Shown one piece after another: positions 1 through 8,428 of a stretch of DNA of 64,000 nt. The notes beneath the pieces were generated by a model, which saw nothing but the letters and a program-made list of their open reading frames with translations, searched no databases and was not told the origin of the DNA. Source of the stretch: Novipirellula herctigrandis (GTDB lineage: Bacteria; Planctomycetota; Planctomycetia; Pirellulales; Pirellulaceae); assembly GCA_007859835.1 (NCBI GenBank), contig SJPJ01000001.1, positions 6,485,632 through 6,549,631 on the forward strand, given 5' to 3'. The position numbers and the translations under genes are program-made. Within the stretch, counting starts at the first letter, position 1; each line of letters opens with the position of its first letter.

Positions 1-113
1 ATGGCAAGGCGATGCTCATCGTTCGGTCCAAAGCGGGTGAGAAAGGTGAAATCCACATTCGTGCATATTCCGACCGTTTGGCGGAGGCCAAGCTCAAGAT
101 CGAGAGTCATTAG
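1..113 (+). CDS. C-terminal end of a GH2-type glycosidase (partial, cut by left edge)
   Basis: In the frame starting at base 3 the sequence reads GKAMLIVRSKAGEKGEIHIR and on to a TAG stop at 111-113. This short beta-strand-rich tail, with its GKA-x-x-IVRS and G-x-I-x-I-x-A-x-S-x-x-L pattern, resembles the last strands of the C-terminal Ig-like domain of family 2 glycoside hydrolases (beta-galactosidase group). Only about 36 residues are visible, so the catalytic part lies outside the window and the family call rests on the tail alone. If right, the polysaccharide locus that follows extends further left. Confidence 0.5.
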   Translation, partial: GKAMLIVRSKAGEKGEIHIRAYSDRLAEAKLKIESH

Positions 114-448
114 GAATCACGCTCTCAATGGCCTCGCTCGGGCGTTGAGTTTTGACGAATCTGGTCCCGAAGTTTTCTTGGGAATCGGACGATTTCCAAC
201 CTCGGTCCATTGACCGGCGGCTCAATTGTAATACAATACGACGGTCCAGTGGGGCGGCGCCGAAAAAGACAGGCTCCGAGGTAGGGTTGGGCCAGCCTTT
301 TCGTTGCTCTTCCCTCCTCGATTTTCTGTCTCAGGCGGCGTGGATAGTTGGTTCGGGAGGATTGGTTGCTCGCGTCTTGGCACGCAGTGGCGTAGGTGCC
401 GCATCCTTTTGAACCACACTTTATTTTACCGGTTTGGAGAATTCATAA
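114..448 (+). promoter_or_regulatory. Intergenic region holding the promoter of the first sulfatase operon
   Basis: This stretch between the partial glycosidase and the sulfatase at 449 contains no convincing gene. It holds a sigma70-like promoter and palindrome near 210-237 (listed separately), which leaves a leader of about 210 bases before the sulfatase start. No riboswitch was recognised in the leader. Confidence 0.5.
210..237 (+). promoter_or_regulatory. Putative promoter overlapped by TTGT-NNN-ACAA operator
   Basis: A -35 like TTGACC (210-215) and a -10 like TACAAT (232-237) are separated by 16 bases. The palindrome ATTGT-AAT-ACAAT (225-237) covers the -10 box. The 18-base string TTGTAATACAATACGACG (226-243) recurs exactly at 27242-27259 upstream of an exported GH127. 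A palindrome over the -10 suggests repression by a dimeric regulator; GntR-type proteins of the FadR group bind sites of the form TNGTNNNACNA, but the regulator is not identified here. Confidence 0.55.
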
Positions 449-1849
449 GTGATAAAGGTTCAACTGATAGCGATCACCATTGTCGCCTTGCTTTCCCTGA
501 ATGCGACGGCTGGCGAAAAACCGAATATCGTGTTGTTGTTCGCAGACGACGCAGGCTATGGTGATTTTGGCTTTCACGGAAGTCATCATTTCAAGACTCC
601 GAATCTTGATCAGCTTGCCAAGTCGGGTGTTCGGCTAACGAGTTTCTATGTGACCGGTGCAACGTGTGGTCCATCGCGTGCCGGAATGCTGTCGGGAAAA
701 TGTCAGCAGCGTTTCGGATTTGAAGAAATCAATGTGCCTGGCATCATGAGTGACCACAGCAAATTGCTAGGCGATGAGATGGGGCTGCCGACTCAGTTGC
801 CTACGATGGCGGACCATTTGCAGGATCTCGGTTACCGAACAGCTGTCTTTGGAAAGTGGCACATGGGGGTAGCGGACCGATATCATCCATTGAAGCGTGG
901 CTTTGATGAATTTTATGGGTTCCGCGGTGGCGCGAGAAGTTTCTTTGCATACCCTGATCCGAATCGAGCTAAGCGTGAAAACTTGATGGAGCGTGGCTTC
1001 GAAGGTTTTAAGGAGCACGAGGGGTATCTCACCAATGTGCTTGCCGATGAAGCTTGTGATTTTATTCAGCGTAGCCAGGACAAGCCGTTCTTTGTCTATC
1101 TGTCGTTTAGCGCCGTTCATACGCCAATGCAAGCTGATCCGCAGGACAAAGATACGTTTTCTGAATTGAACGGCACTCGGCGGATAGCGGCGCAAATGAT
1201 GCTTTCGATGGATCGGGCTTGCGGGCAAGTTCTCGATAAGCTCAAGGAGCTTGGTCTCAGTGATAATACGCTGGTCGTTTTCTCGAACGACAATGGCGGC
1301 CCGATGGACAAGAACGGGTCAAGTAATTTTCCGCTCAGTGGAGTGAAGGCAACGCAACTCGAAGGCGGGCTCCGAGTGCCAGGCCTCGTTGCTTGGCCGG
1401 GAAAGTTGCCAGCAGGTGTTGACTATGAGTTACCGCTCAGCACGCTCGACCTGTTGCCCACGTTTGTTGCCGCCGGTGGCGGTGATCCGTCTGTAATCGA
1501 GGGCCTCGATGGTGTCGACATGCTTCCCTATTTGCGGGGTGGCAATAAAGGTCGCCCGCATCAAACGTTGTGTTGGAAGATGGAAACTCGGGGCGCGATT
1601 CGTGACGGCGATTGGAAGCTGTTGCGTTTTCCTGATCGACCAGCAGAACTATTTGACATCGTCAAAGATCCAGGCGAACAGAATGACTTGGCAGCGGACA
1701 ATCCAGAGTTAGTGAAGACGCTCTTTAAGAAACTGTTCGCTTGGGAGCTTGAGCTTCAACGCCCGTTGTTCATGCTTCGACGCGAAGAAGAAGGTTGGTC
1801 GTCACGGCGCGCAGACGAGTTCCGTTCGCCGCCTGCTGAAACGTACTAG
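449..1849 (+). CDS. Exported formylglycine sulfatase (S1 family)
   Basis: A type I sulfatase of 466 residues that should remove sulfate esters from a polysaccharide outside the cytoplasm. The N-terminus has a signal peptide (about residues 1-21). The metal-site start NIVLLFADDAGYGDFG is followed by the formylglycine motif CGPSR with Cys73, then QQRFGF, and later a DNG metal motif. The QQRFG signature is shared with the sulfatase domain at 16454 and recalls S1_19/S1_20-like members, some of which act on carrageenan; the subfamily is an inference. Start is GTG with GGAGA eight bases upstream. It opens a forward run with two GH16 enzymes and an MFS porter, 56 bases before the kappa-carrageenase-like gene. 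Confidence 0.92.
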   Translation: MIKVQLIAITIVALLSLNATAGEKPNIVLLFADDAGYGDFGFHGSHHFKTPNLDQLAKSGVRLTSFYVTGATCGPSRAGMLSGKCQQRFGFEEINVPGIMSDHSKLLGDEMGLPTQLPTMADHLQDLGYRTAVFGKWHMGVADRYHPLKRGFDEFYGFRGGARSFFAYPDPNRAKRENLMERGFEGFKEHEGYLTNVLADEACDFIQRSQDKPFFVYLSFSAVHTPMQADPQDKDTFSELNGTRRIAAQMMLSMDRACGQVLDKLKELGLSDNTLVVFSNDNGGPMDKNGSSNFPLSGVKATQLEGGLRVPGLVAWPGKLPAGVDYELPLSTLDLLPTFVAAGGGDPSVIEGLDGVDMLPYLRGGNKGRPHQTLCWKMETRGAIRDGDWKLLRFPDRPAELFDIVKDPGEQNDLAADNPELVKTLFKKLFAWELELQRPLFMLRREEEGWSSRRADEFRSPPAETY

Positions 1850-1905
1850 GGAAACGTGGCCTGGGCTGCCCAGTCTGGGGTTTGCTTGCCCCATTGGGAT
1901 AAATA

Positions 1906-3063
1906 ATGAAAATATACGCTAAAAAAATCACTTTCACGATCATGTTCCTTTCGCTTGCGACGATGTCGTTTGCGATGGCCGAAGATCCGAAGCCATACGG
2001 CGACCTCTTGAAAGACAGGTCCGCCGATTGGCAGTTTGTTCCGGCGCTTTCCGATGAATTCAACGGGGATCAGGTCGATACGAATAAATGGAATATCGAT
2101 ACAGAGGACTGGGGGACGTGGAGCTGGGAGCCTGGTAACGCTTTTCAGAAAGATGGCTCTTTGCATCTTCAGATGGTCCAGGAAACTCATCAGCGTGGAA
2201 ATCAAAAACTCTTTTACAAATCGGGTATCGCACGAAGTCCCAAAACGATCACTTACGGCTACTTTGAAGCCAAGGTAAAGGGTTGTTCGCGATTCCCTGG
2301 TGCCTCGCCGGCGTTTTGGTTACATAGTAAGGGACCCGAGAATCGTTACGCCGCTACGGATGGTGAGACGGTGGCCTATTCGGAAATCGATGTGATTGAA
2401 TTGCAGCAATGCGAATACGACTTCAAGACCAAGAAGCACAACGATGTGAACCGTATCGATTGCAATCTTCATACGATCCTTGTCAAGGATGGTAAGAAGC
2501 AATGGTTGCGTCCCAATATGGATCCTGCGAAATGCAAGAACGAGTACGATTCTCCGTGGGATCCGCGCGACGATTATCATGTCTACGCCGTCGAAAACAC
2601 AAAGGATACGATTGTTTGGTACATCGACGGAAAGGAAGTTGCTCGAAAAGCGAATCTGTACTGGCACCTTCCCATGCACGTCACCTTGTCGTTGGGGTTG
2701 CGATACCCGTTTGAAGCGTACAAGGACGGTAAGCGGATTCCAGTTCCAGAAAAAACCACCTTGGAAGGTTTCCCAACGACAATGTTTGTCGATTACGTTC
2801 GAGTTTGGCAAAACAGTCAGGTCGCTTCGCAACCACCGACTTACAGTCAAGTCGAACAGCCCAAAAAAGCGAAGGCTGCGACGGACATGACCAAGGAAGA
2901 CTTTGTTGCGATGGAAAAAGCCAAATGGGAAAAGAATGGCTGGCCGTGGAATCAAGCCAAGGTGGAATCGAATTTTGCCGAGATCGATACGAACAAAGAT
3001 GCGATCGCTTCTGGGCTAGAGCGGCAACAGTGGTTCAAGAACAAAATGAAGTCGACGAATTAG
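1906..3063 (+). CDS. GH16 kappa-carrageenase-like endo-hydrolase with EF-hand tail
   Basis: A secreted GH16 enzyme of 385 residues (signal peptide about 1-25). The catalytic ExDxxE motif is SEIDVIELQ with Glu160, Asp162 and Glu165. The flanking sequence (SDEFN, WGTWSWEPGNA, ETHQR, KSGIARS, YGYFEAKVKG, FPGASPAFW, NLYWHLPM, EGFPTTMFVDYVRVW) follows the order I know from bacterial kappa-carrageenases (GH16_17), which cut beta-1,4 links of kappa-carrageenan with retention. Residues about 300-385 are an extra tail: a charged linker and one EF-hand-like loop (Asp361 in DTNKDAIASGLE), as in planctomycete EF-hand proteins. It lies between the sulfatase and a second GH16. Substrate is inferred from similarity; furcellaran or hybrid carrageenan remain possible. 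Confidence 0.87.
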   Translation: MKIYAKKITFTIMFLSLATMSFAMAEDPKPYGDLLKDRSADWQFVPALSDEFNGDQVDTNKWNIDTEDWGTWSWEPGNAFQKDGSLHLQMVQETHQRGNQKLFYKSGIARSPKTITYGYFEAKVKGCSRFPGASPAFWLHSKGPENRYAATDGETVAYSEIDVIELQQCEYDFKTKKHNDVNRIDCNLHTILVKDGKKQWLRPNMDPAKCKNEYDSPWDPRDDYHVYAVENTKDTIVWYIDGKEVARKANLYWHLPMHVTLSLGLRYPFEAYKDGKRIPVPEKTTLEGFPTTMFVDYVRVWQNSQVASQPPTYSQVEQPKKAKAATDMTKEDFVAMEKAKWEKNGWPWNQAKVESNFAEIDTNKDAIASGLERQQWFKNKMKSTN

Positions 3064-3191
3064 CATCAATGTTTGAGTCGATGGCGATAGCAGGTGTCGC
3101 AAAAGTGGCCTGCTGATGGTACCAACCAACGCCGCCGGCTAACGACGATTTTTCAGCGCAAAAGCAAGTCCATACACAACAAGAGAATTGG

Positions 3192-4592
3192 ATGATTTCC
3201 AGACTGTTTCTAAGCATTACCTTTGTGCTTTCCTTCTTTTCAACCGGTCTCGCCGACAATCCCCATCCGGCGTCGGATCCCTCAAATGAAGGCGGTTGGA
3301 CATTGAATCCAGACGTCAGTGATGAATTTGAGGGAACTCAACTGAATGAGTCAAAGTGGTTGATTCAAGGGAAAGATGGAGTCTACAAGTCGAGATGGAT
3401 TGGTCGAGCTCCTTCTCAATTCTCGATCGACAATGTGCGACTCGAAGACGGCATGCTGAAAATCGAGTCGCGATGGGAGCCCGACTTTGAGTTTTCTAAG
3501 AAACGTGACATGTCATGGAACAAAATCAAAGAGGGCACCGCTTACGAGAACATTACGACCGCGGCAGTGATTTGCAAAAATGAATTCTTGTACGGTTATA
3601 TGGAAATCAAGTGCAAAGCAGCAGACGCGTCGGTCACCAGCGCCTTTTGGGCGACCGGTAGCAAAACGGAGTTAGACGTATTTGAGTTTTCTGGACGGCC
3701 TAAGCAAACGCATAAAACGCATCTCGAATCCGAGCTATGGTCATCGATCCATGATTGGTCCAAACCGGGTGGGCCGACTACCTGGACCGATCGGCTGCAA
3801 CTTGATTGGAAAGTGGCCGATGGCTTTCATGTGTATGGTCTTGATTGGGATCCGGAATACTTAAAGTTCTATGCCGATGGGAAATTGGTCCGGACTGTAG
3901 AGCGGAAAAAAATTGGCGATGAGGCGTGGGTTCTAACAGGCCCAATCAGCATTTGGGTCGATTCGGAAACGTTTCCCTGGCATGGAATTCCCGAGAAGGA
4001 CGATTTGCCGGCGGATTACGAAATCGAATACATCCGAGTGTGGCAAAAAGAAGGCTTGAAAGTCAGGCCGCGTGACATGGCGTCTGCTCAAGCCGAGGCC
4101 AACGGAGACGGAACAGGATCCAACGAGGTTTTGTTTGACTTTGAAGGTCCGATCGATCTCGGCGGAAAGAAACAGGATTGGTGGATCGCCCCAGACTCTC
4201 GACCCTATTTTTCGATCACCAAAGCAAAGGCAAGTGGAGGAACTAAGTCGCTTCAATTCAAACACTCCGGTGAACTGTCTGGTCAATCCACTGCATTCGC
4301 TCCCTTTGGATCAATGAAGCTGGACTCAGGCCAGCATGTGCTATCGATGAAAGTATGGATTGCCCCGGATAGCTCCATCAAGAAGCTCAATGTCATCCTT
4401 GAAGATCCGTGGCTGAACCTAAAACCTTTTGATCTGACCGAGGTTGCGACAGGCGAGTGGGTGACGCTTCGTCAAACCTTCAAACGTCGCGAGCCATCTG
4501 GAAGTAAGGATCGCCTGAGAATCGTTGTCGCTATGGAGGACGCGGGCGAAAAAGGAAGCACGCTGTACATTGACGACATGTCGATCGAGTAA
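3192..4592 (+). CDS. GH16 galactanase with C-terminal beta-sandwich
   Basis: A secreted 466-residue GH16 protein (signal peptide about 1-21). The catalytic motif TELDVFEF places Glu160, Asp162 and Glu165 as nucleophile, helper and acid/base. The catalytic jelly roll ends near residue 290 (EIEYIRVWQK). Residues about 305-466 form a second beta-rich domain ending in GSTLYIDDMSIE, typical of a carbohydrate-binding sandwich. The architecture and sequence are shared with the gene at 10127, so the two are paralogues; a third single-domain relative lies at 15224. Likely an endo-acting enzyme on a red-algal galactan (carrageenan/furcellaran or agar/porphyran type); the sequence alone does not decide which. 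Confidence 0.87.
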   Translation: MISRLFLSITFVLSFFSTGLADNPHPASDPSNEGGWTLNPDVSDEFEGTQLNESKWLIQGKDGVYKSRWIGRAPSQFSIDNVRLEDGMLKIESRWEPDFEFSKKRDMSWNKIKEGTAYENITTAAVICKNEFLYGYMEIKCKAADASVTSAFWATGSKTELDVFEFSGRPKQTHKTHLESELWSSIHDWSKPGGPTTWTDRLQLDWKVADGFHVYGLDWDPEYLKFYADGKLVRTVERKKIGDEAWVLTGPISIWVDSETFPWHGIPEKDDLPADYEIEYIRVWQKEGLKVRPRDMASAQAEANGDGTGSNEVLFDFEGPIDLGGKKQDWWIAPDSRPYFSITKAKASGGTKSLQFKHSGELSGQSTAFAPFGSMKLDSGQHVLSMKVWIAPDSSIKKLNVILEDPWLNLKPFDLTEVATGEWVTLRQTFKRREPSGSKDRLRIVVAMEDAGEKGSTLYIDDMSIE

Positions 4593-4640
4593 CATAGGCT
4601 TTTGGTTGTCGCGAAGGTCACCCAGACGTTCTGCATCTGA

Positions 4641-4670
4641 CGTTTTCGGCCAATACGTTTTCGGCCAATA
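4641..4670 (+). repeat. Perfect tandem duplication of 15 bases
   Basis: The unit CGTTTTCGGCCAATA occurs twice back to back in the 142-base gap between the GH16 gene and the MFS porter. No function is evident; it could be replication slippage in an untranslated leader or a pair of binding half-sites. Confidence 0.8.
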
Positions 4671-4734
4671 CGGTTGACGTTTTTGGGCAACGAATCATTT
4701 TCCTCCGTCATACGAAAATTTGAAACAGCAAAGC

Positions 4735-6357
4735 ATGAATTCACACACACGAACCGCCTTCATCTACGCAACGATCGTCGCGATGGGGGGCTTTCTGTTC
4801 GGTATTGACGCGGCATTGATTTCGGGTGGCGTCGATTTGATCAAGGGCGAGTTTGGGTTGACGCCTGAGCAATTGGGAACGGCCGTGGCTTCGCCTGCTT
4901 TGGGAGTCTTGCTGGCCTTGCCATTTGCTGGTTGGGTCTGTAATAAGTTTGGTCGCAAGAAGGCGATTATTTTGATTGCCATTCTCTATTTGATTTCAGC
5001 CGTCGGTTCCGCTTTGGCCCCCAATTACTGGGCGTTGGTTGCCGCACGTTTCTTGGGCGGGGTGGGTTGGAGTTCCATTTCATTGGCTTCGATGTACATC
5101 GGCGAAATTGCTCCGCCGAAGTGGAGAGGTAAGCTCGTCTCAATGACTCAAATCAATATTGTCGTTGGTTTGTTCGGAGCCTACTTCATCACATATTTGA
5201 TTTTCTATTTGGCAGGTGCCGATATCGACTGGGTGAAATCCCTTGGCGTAACACCCGATAATGCCTGGAGATGGATGTTGGGTGCCGAGGTGCCGTTTTG
5301 CCTGCTGTGGTTAGGCCTTTTGCTGATTATTCCCGAGAGTCCCTATTGGTTAATCTACGTTCAGCGAAGCGAGGAGGCCGAAGCGAAATTGGCTAAGTTG
5401 ATGCCGCAAAGTGAAATCGCAACTCACGTGAGTGAGATTCGTGAGAGCATCGATGAAGTGGCACATGAGCGTTCGTCATGGACTGAGCTGAAGACGATAT
5501 TCAGCAAGCCAATGCGTTTGATATTTATCATCGGTATCACCATCGCCATTGCGCAACAATCATCCGGCATTAATGCTGTTCTGCTGTACGCACAGACGAT
5601 TTTTAAGCAATTGGGGATCGGCGAAAACGCGGCTTTCGTACAAGCCATTTGGGTTGGGTTAACCAGCGTCATCTTTACGATTCTGGGCCTGCTGTTGGTC
5701 GACCGATTGGGACGACGCCCGCTAATCATTTGGGGAATGGTGTGGATCATCGCCAGCTTGGGTCTATGTGCGTATGCATTTCACGAAGCCCGTTACGTTC
5801 TTTCGGATCAGTCAATCACCGAGATGGCCGAAGACGCAAAAATCGCTAAAAGCGTGGTTGCTGAAACCGGCGTGCAGTCCGACGTGTTGGGCGCCGAACT
5901 CTTGAAGCCGTTGGCAGGTGTTGAATTTGACAGCGACATTGCCCTCCGTCGAGCGGTTTACGATGCGCTTGGTAAAGAAAACGGATCGAAGCATTTCAAT
6001 AAATTGCTGGAGGCGTCGATTAAGATCAACGCGAAACTAGTGCTGCTTGGCATCCTTAGTTTTATTGCCGCATTTCACTTCTCGGTTGGTCCGGTGATGT
6101 GGGTACTGTTCTCAGAGATCTTCCCGGCATCCGTCCGCGGGATGGCGATTCCGTTCTTTGCCGTCGTCACCAGTTTGACAAGTTGGATCGTGCAGTTCTT
6201 TTTCCCAAGGCAGTTAGAAAGCATGGGAATGACTTACATCTTCTTGTTCTATGCAACAACGGTTGCGATCGGTCTGTCGATTCTCTTCTTTACTTTGAAG
6301 GAAACGAAGAACATGAGCATCGAAGAAATCCAAGCGGCACTTTCGCCAAAAGCATAA
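4735..6357 (+). CDS. MFS sugar porter (SP family) with an enlarged periplasmic loop
   Basis: A 540-residue inner-membrane transporter of the major facilitator sugar-porter family, probably importing mono- or oligosaccharides released by the neighbouring enzymes. Seen motifs: NKFGRKKAI after TM2, YIGEIAPPKWRGKLVSM after TM4, PESPYWLI at the end of TM6, QQSSGINAVLLYAQ in TM7, DRLGRRPLI after TM8 and LKETKNMSIEE after TM12. Between TM9 and TM10 there is a hydrophilic insert of roughly 85 residues, where the family normally has a short periplasmic loop. I prefer ATG 4735 to the upstream in-frame TTG at 4720; neither has a strong ribosome site. Sitting between GH16 and GH127 genes implies uptake of the locus product. 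Confidence 0.9.
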   Translation: MNSHTRTAFIYATIVAMGGFLFGIDAALISGGVDLIKGEFGLTPEQLGTAVASPALGVLLALPFAGWVCNKFGRKKAIILIAILYLISAVGSALAPNYWALVAARFLGGVGWSSISLASMYIGEIAPPKWRGKLVSMTQINIVVGLFGAYFITYLIFYLAGADIDWVKSLGVTPDNAWRWMLGAEVPFCLLWLGLLLIIPESPYWLIYVQRSEEAEAKLAKLMPQSEIATHVSEIRESIDEVAHERSSWTELKTIFSKPMRLIFIIGITIAIAQQSSGINAVLLYAQTIFKQLGIGENAAFVQAIWVGLTSVIFTILGLLLVDRLGRRPLIIWGMVWIIASLGLCAYAFHEARYVLSDQSITEMAEDAKIAKSVVAETGVQSDVLGAELLKPLAGVEFDSDIALRRAVYDALGKENGSKHFNKLLEASIKINAKLVLLGILSFIAAFHFSVGPVMWVLFSEIFPASVRGMAIPFFAVVTSLTSWIVQFFFPRQLESMGMTYIFLFYATTVAIGLSILFFTLKETKNMSIEEIQAALSPKA

Positions 6358-6416
6358 CGTTTGACCATAGTTTAAGGCTACGTAATCATCACATACTGGA
6401 TCATCTAATCACCGCC

Positions 6417-8399
6417 ATGCCAACATCAACCACGCACGCTCGGGCGATCGTTAACACCTCTTCAAGCCCACATGTCACGCTCCGCAATATCAATTACGGA
6501 GATTGCCGCTGGACCAATGGTTTTTGGGCGGAGAAGTTCAAACAGTGCGAAGAAGTCATGGTCCCGTACATGGGATCACTTCTAAAAGGCGACATCGGAC
6601 ATGGTCTGAACAATTTTAAAATTGCGGCCGGTTTGAGGGAGGGCAAGCATCAGGGTTTCGCTTGGCACGATGGCGACTTTTTCAAATGGATGGAAGCGGC
6701 CACGTACGTCTACGCCATCAATCATGACGAAGCGATCCTGCGTGACCTTGACGAAGTGATCGACATCATCGGCAAGGCTCAGGAGGACGACGGATACCTG
6801 CATACCAACATCCAGATCGATGGGATCGAGCATTTTTCAAACCGTAAGTATCACGAAATGTACAACTGTGGCCATCTCTACACGAGTGCCTGCATTCACC
6901 ATCGCCTGACAGGGAAAACAAACTTCTTAGACATCGCGATCAAAAACGCGACGCTGCTCTACAGTTTGTTTCAGCCACAGCCCAAGGAACTCTGCCGTTT
7001 CGGTTTCAATCAGTCGCAAATCATGGGGCTAACCGAACTCTACCGAACCACACAGGACAAGCGGTATTTGGAGCTAGCCGAGATCTTTATCAATAATCGG
7101 GGAAAGTCTGCGGTTGTGGAAGACGCCAGCACCGAAGGGTATCCCATTGGAGACATGGTGCAGGAGCGAGTTCCGCTGCGTCAGGAAACCGAAGCGGTCG
7201 GTCATGCCGTGCTTGCACTCTATTACTACGCCGGCGCGGCCGATGTATATGCGGAAACTGGCGAGCAAGCACTGATCGATGCACTGGACCGACTCTGGGA
7301 CAACGTCGCCAACAAGAAAATGTATGTCACCGGCGCAGTCGGACAAGCTCACTTTGGCGCGTCAACACGGCGGGACAAGATTGAGGAAGGATTCTTAGAC
7401 GAATACCTGATGCCAATGGCAACTGCCTACAACGAAACCTGTGCCAATATCGCCAACGCCATGTTCAATTGGCGACTGCTGGGCATCAAGGGAGACGCGA
7501 AGTATGCGGACATCGTCGAATTGGTTCTCTACAACAGTGCCCTGGTTGGCATCAGCGCCGATGGCAAGCATTACTTCTACGCCAATCCGCTGCGGATGAA
7601 CCGTGGTCAACGCGAATACGAAGACAATCGTGATTGCACCGAGTCGGCTGATCGTGAACCGTACATCGAATGTTTTTGTTGTCCGCCGAACTTGGTCCGA
7701 ACGATCGCAAAGGCTTCGGGCTGGGCCTATAGCTTTTCCGAAAACGGTGTAACGGTGAATCTGTACGGTGGAAACAAACTCGACACCACGTTGCTTGACG
7801 GATCGACGCTCAAATTGACTCAGGAAACACCGTACCCATGGGAGGGTCAGGTTCAGATAACGATAGATGAGTGCAAGTCGGCGCCCTTTTCAATCAGCCT
7901 ACGCGTTCCGGCCTGGGCAGTGGGAACCACGATTCAAGTCAACGGCGATGGCGCTGCAGTCGAGATTGAACCGGGAACCTTCGCCGTGATTGAACGAGAG
8001 TGGAAAGCCGGCGACGTAGTAACCGTAGACATGCCGATGAAGCCGACCTTTGTCGAGGGGCATCGATTGATCGAGGAAGTTCGTAACCAAGTCGCCCTCA
8101 AACGCGGACCGCTGGTGTACTGTGTCGAGACACCTGATCTGCCAGAGGGCACGAGAACGCTTGATGTTTACGTTGAAGGTGACACCGAATTAATGACGAC
8201 TCATCGTCCGGATCTGTTAGGCGGAGTAACGACGATCAGCGCCAACGTGCTGCTGCGACCTGACCAGGAACAGGGGATGTATCGGGCTGTCAAGAAACCC
8301 CAGTGGAGTTCCCACAAGATCAATTTCGTTCCGTATTACGCCTGGAGCAATCGTGGCACGGCCGAAATGACGGTCTTTGTGCCCGTCGTTTGGAAATAG
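6417..8399 (+). CDS. Cytoplasmic GH127 family glycosidase
   Basis: A 660-residue GH127 (DUF1680) enzyme without signal peptide, starting at ATG 6417 after the porter stop. GH127 uses a zinc-bound cysteine nucleophile. The ligands are visible: ETC (Glu340, Cys342) and CFCCPPN (Cys421, Cys422), matching the arrangement described for beta-L-arabinofuranosidase HypBA1. In marine carrageenan loci GH127-like proteins act as alpha-1,3-(3,6-anhydro)-D-galactosidases, which fits the kappa-carrageenase-like neighbour better than arabinose release. It would act on oligosaccharides imported by the adjacent MFS porter. A closely related but exported copy is at 27329. Substrate is inferred. Confidence 0.9.
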   Translation: MPTSTTHARAIVNTSSSPHVTLRNINYGDCRWTNGFWAEKFKQCEEVMVPYMGSLLKGDIGHGLNNFKIAAGLREGKHQGFAWHDGDFFKWMEAATYVYAINHDEAILRDLDEVIDIIGKAQEDDGYLHTNIQIDGIEHFSNRKYHEMYNCGHLYTSACIHHRLTGKTNFLDIAIKNATLLYSLFQPQPKELCRFGFNQSQIMGLTELYRTTQDKRYLELAEIFINNRGKSAVVEDASTEGYPIGDMVQERVPLRQETEAVGHAVLALYYYAGAADVYAETGEQALIDALDRLWDNVANKKMYVTGAVGQAHFGASTRRDKIEEGFLDEYLMPMATAYNETCANIANAMFNWRLLGIKGDAKYADIVELVLYNSALVGISADGKHYFYANPLRMNRGQREYEDNRDCTESADREPYIECFCCPPNLVRTIAKASGWAYSFSENGVTVNLYGGNKLDTTLLDGSTLKLTQETPYPWEGQVQITIDECKSAPFSISLRVPAWAVGTTIQVNGDGAAVEIEPGTFAVIEREWKAGDVVTVDMPMKPTFVEGHRLIEEVRNQVALKRGPLVYCVETPDLPEGTRTLDVYVEGDTELMTTHRPDLLGGVTTISANVLLRPDQEQGMYRAVKKPQWSSHKINFVPYYAWSNRGTAEMTVFVPVVWK

Positions 8400-8428
8400 A
8401 ACATCACATCATTGAGAGGTTTTTTAAC

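Noticed and set aside
2320..2955. Reverse open frame of 211 codons
   Set aside because: Complement of the kappa-carrageenase-like gene; composition is that of a shadow frame.
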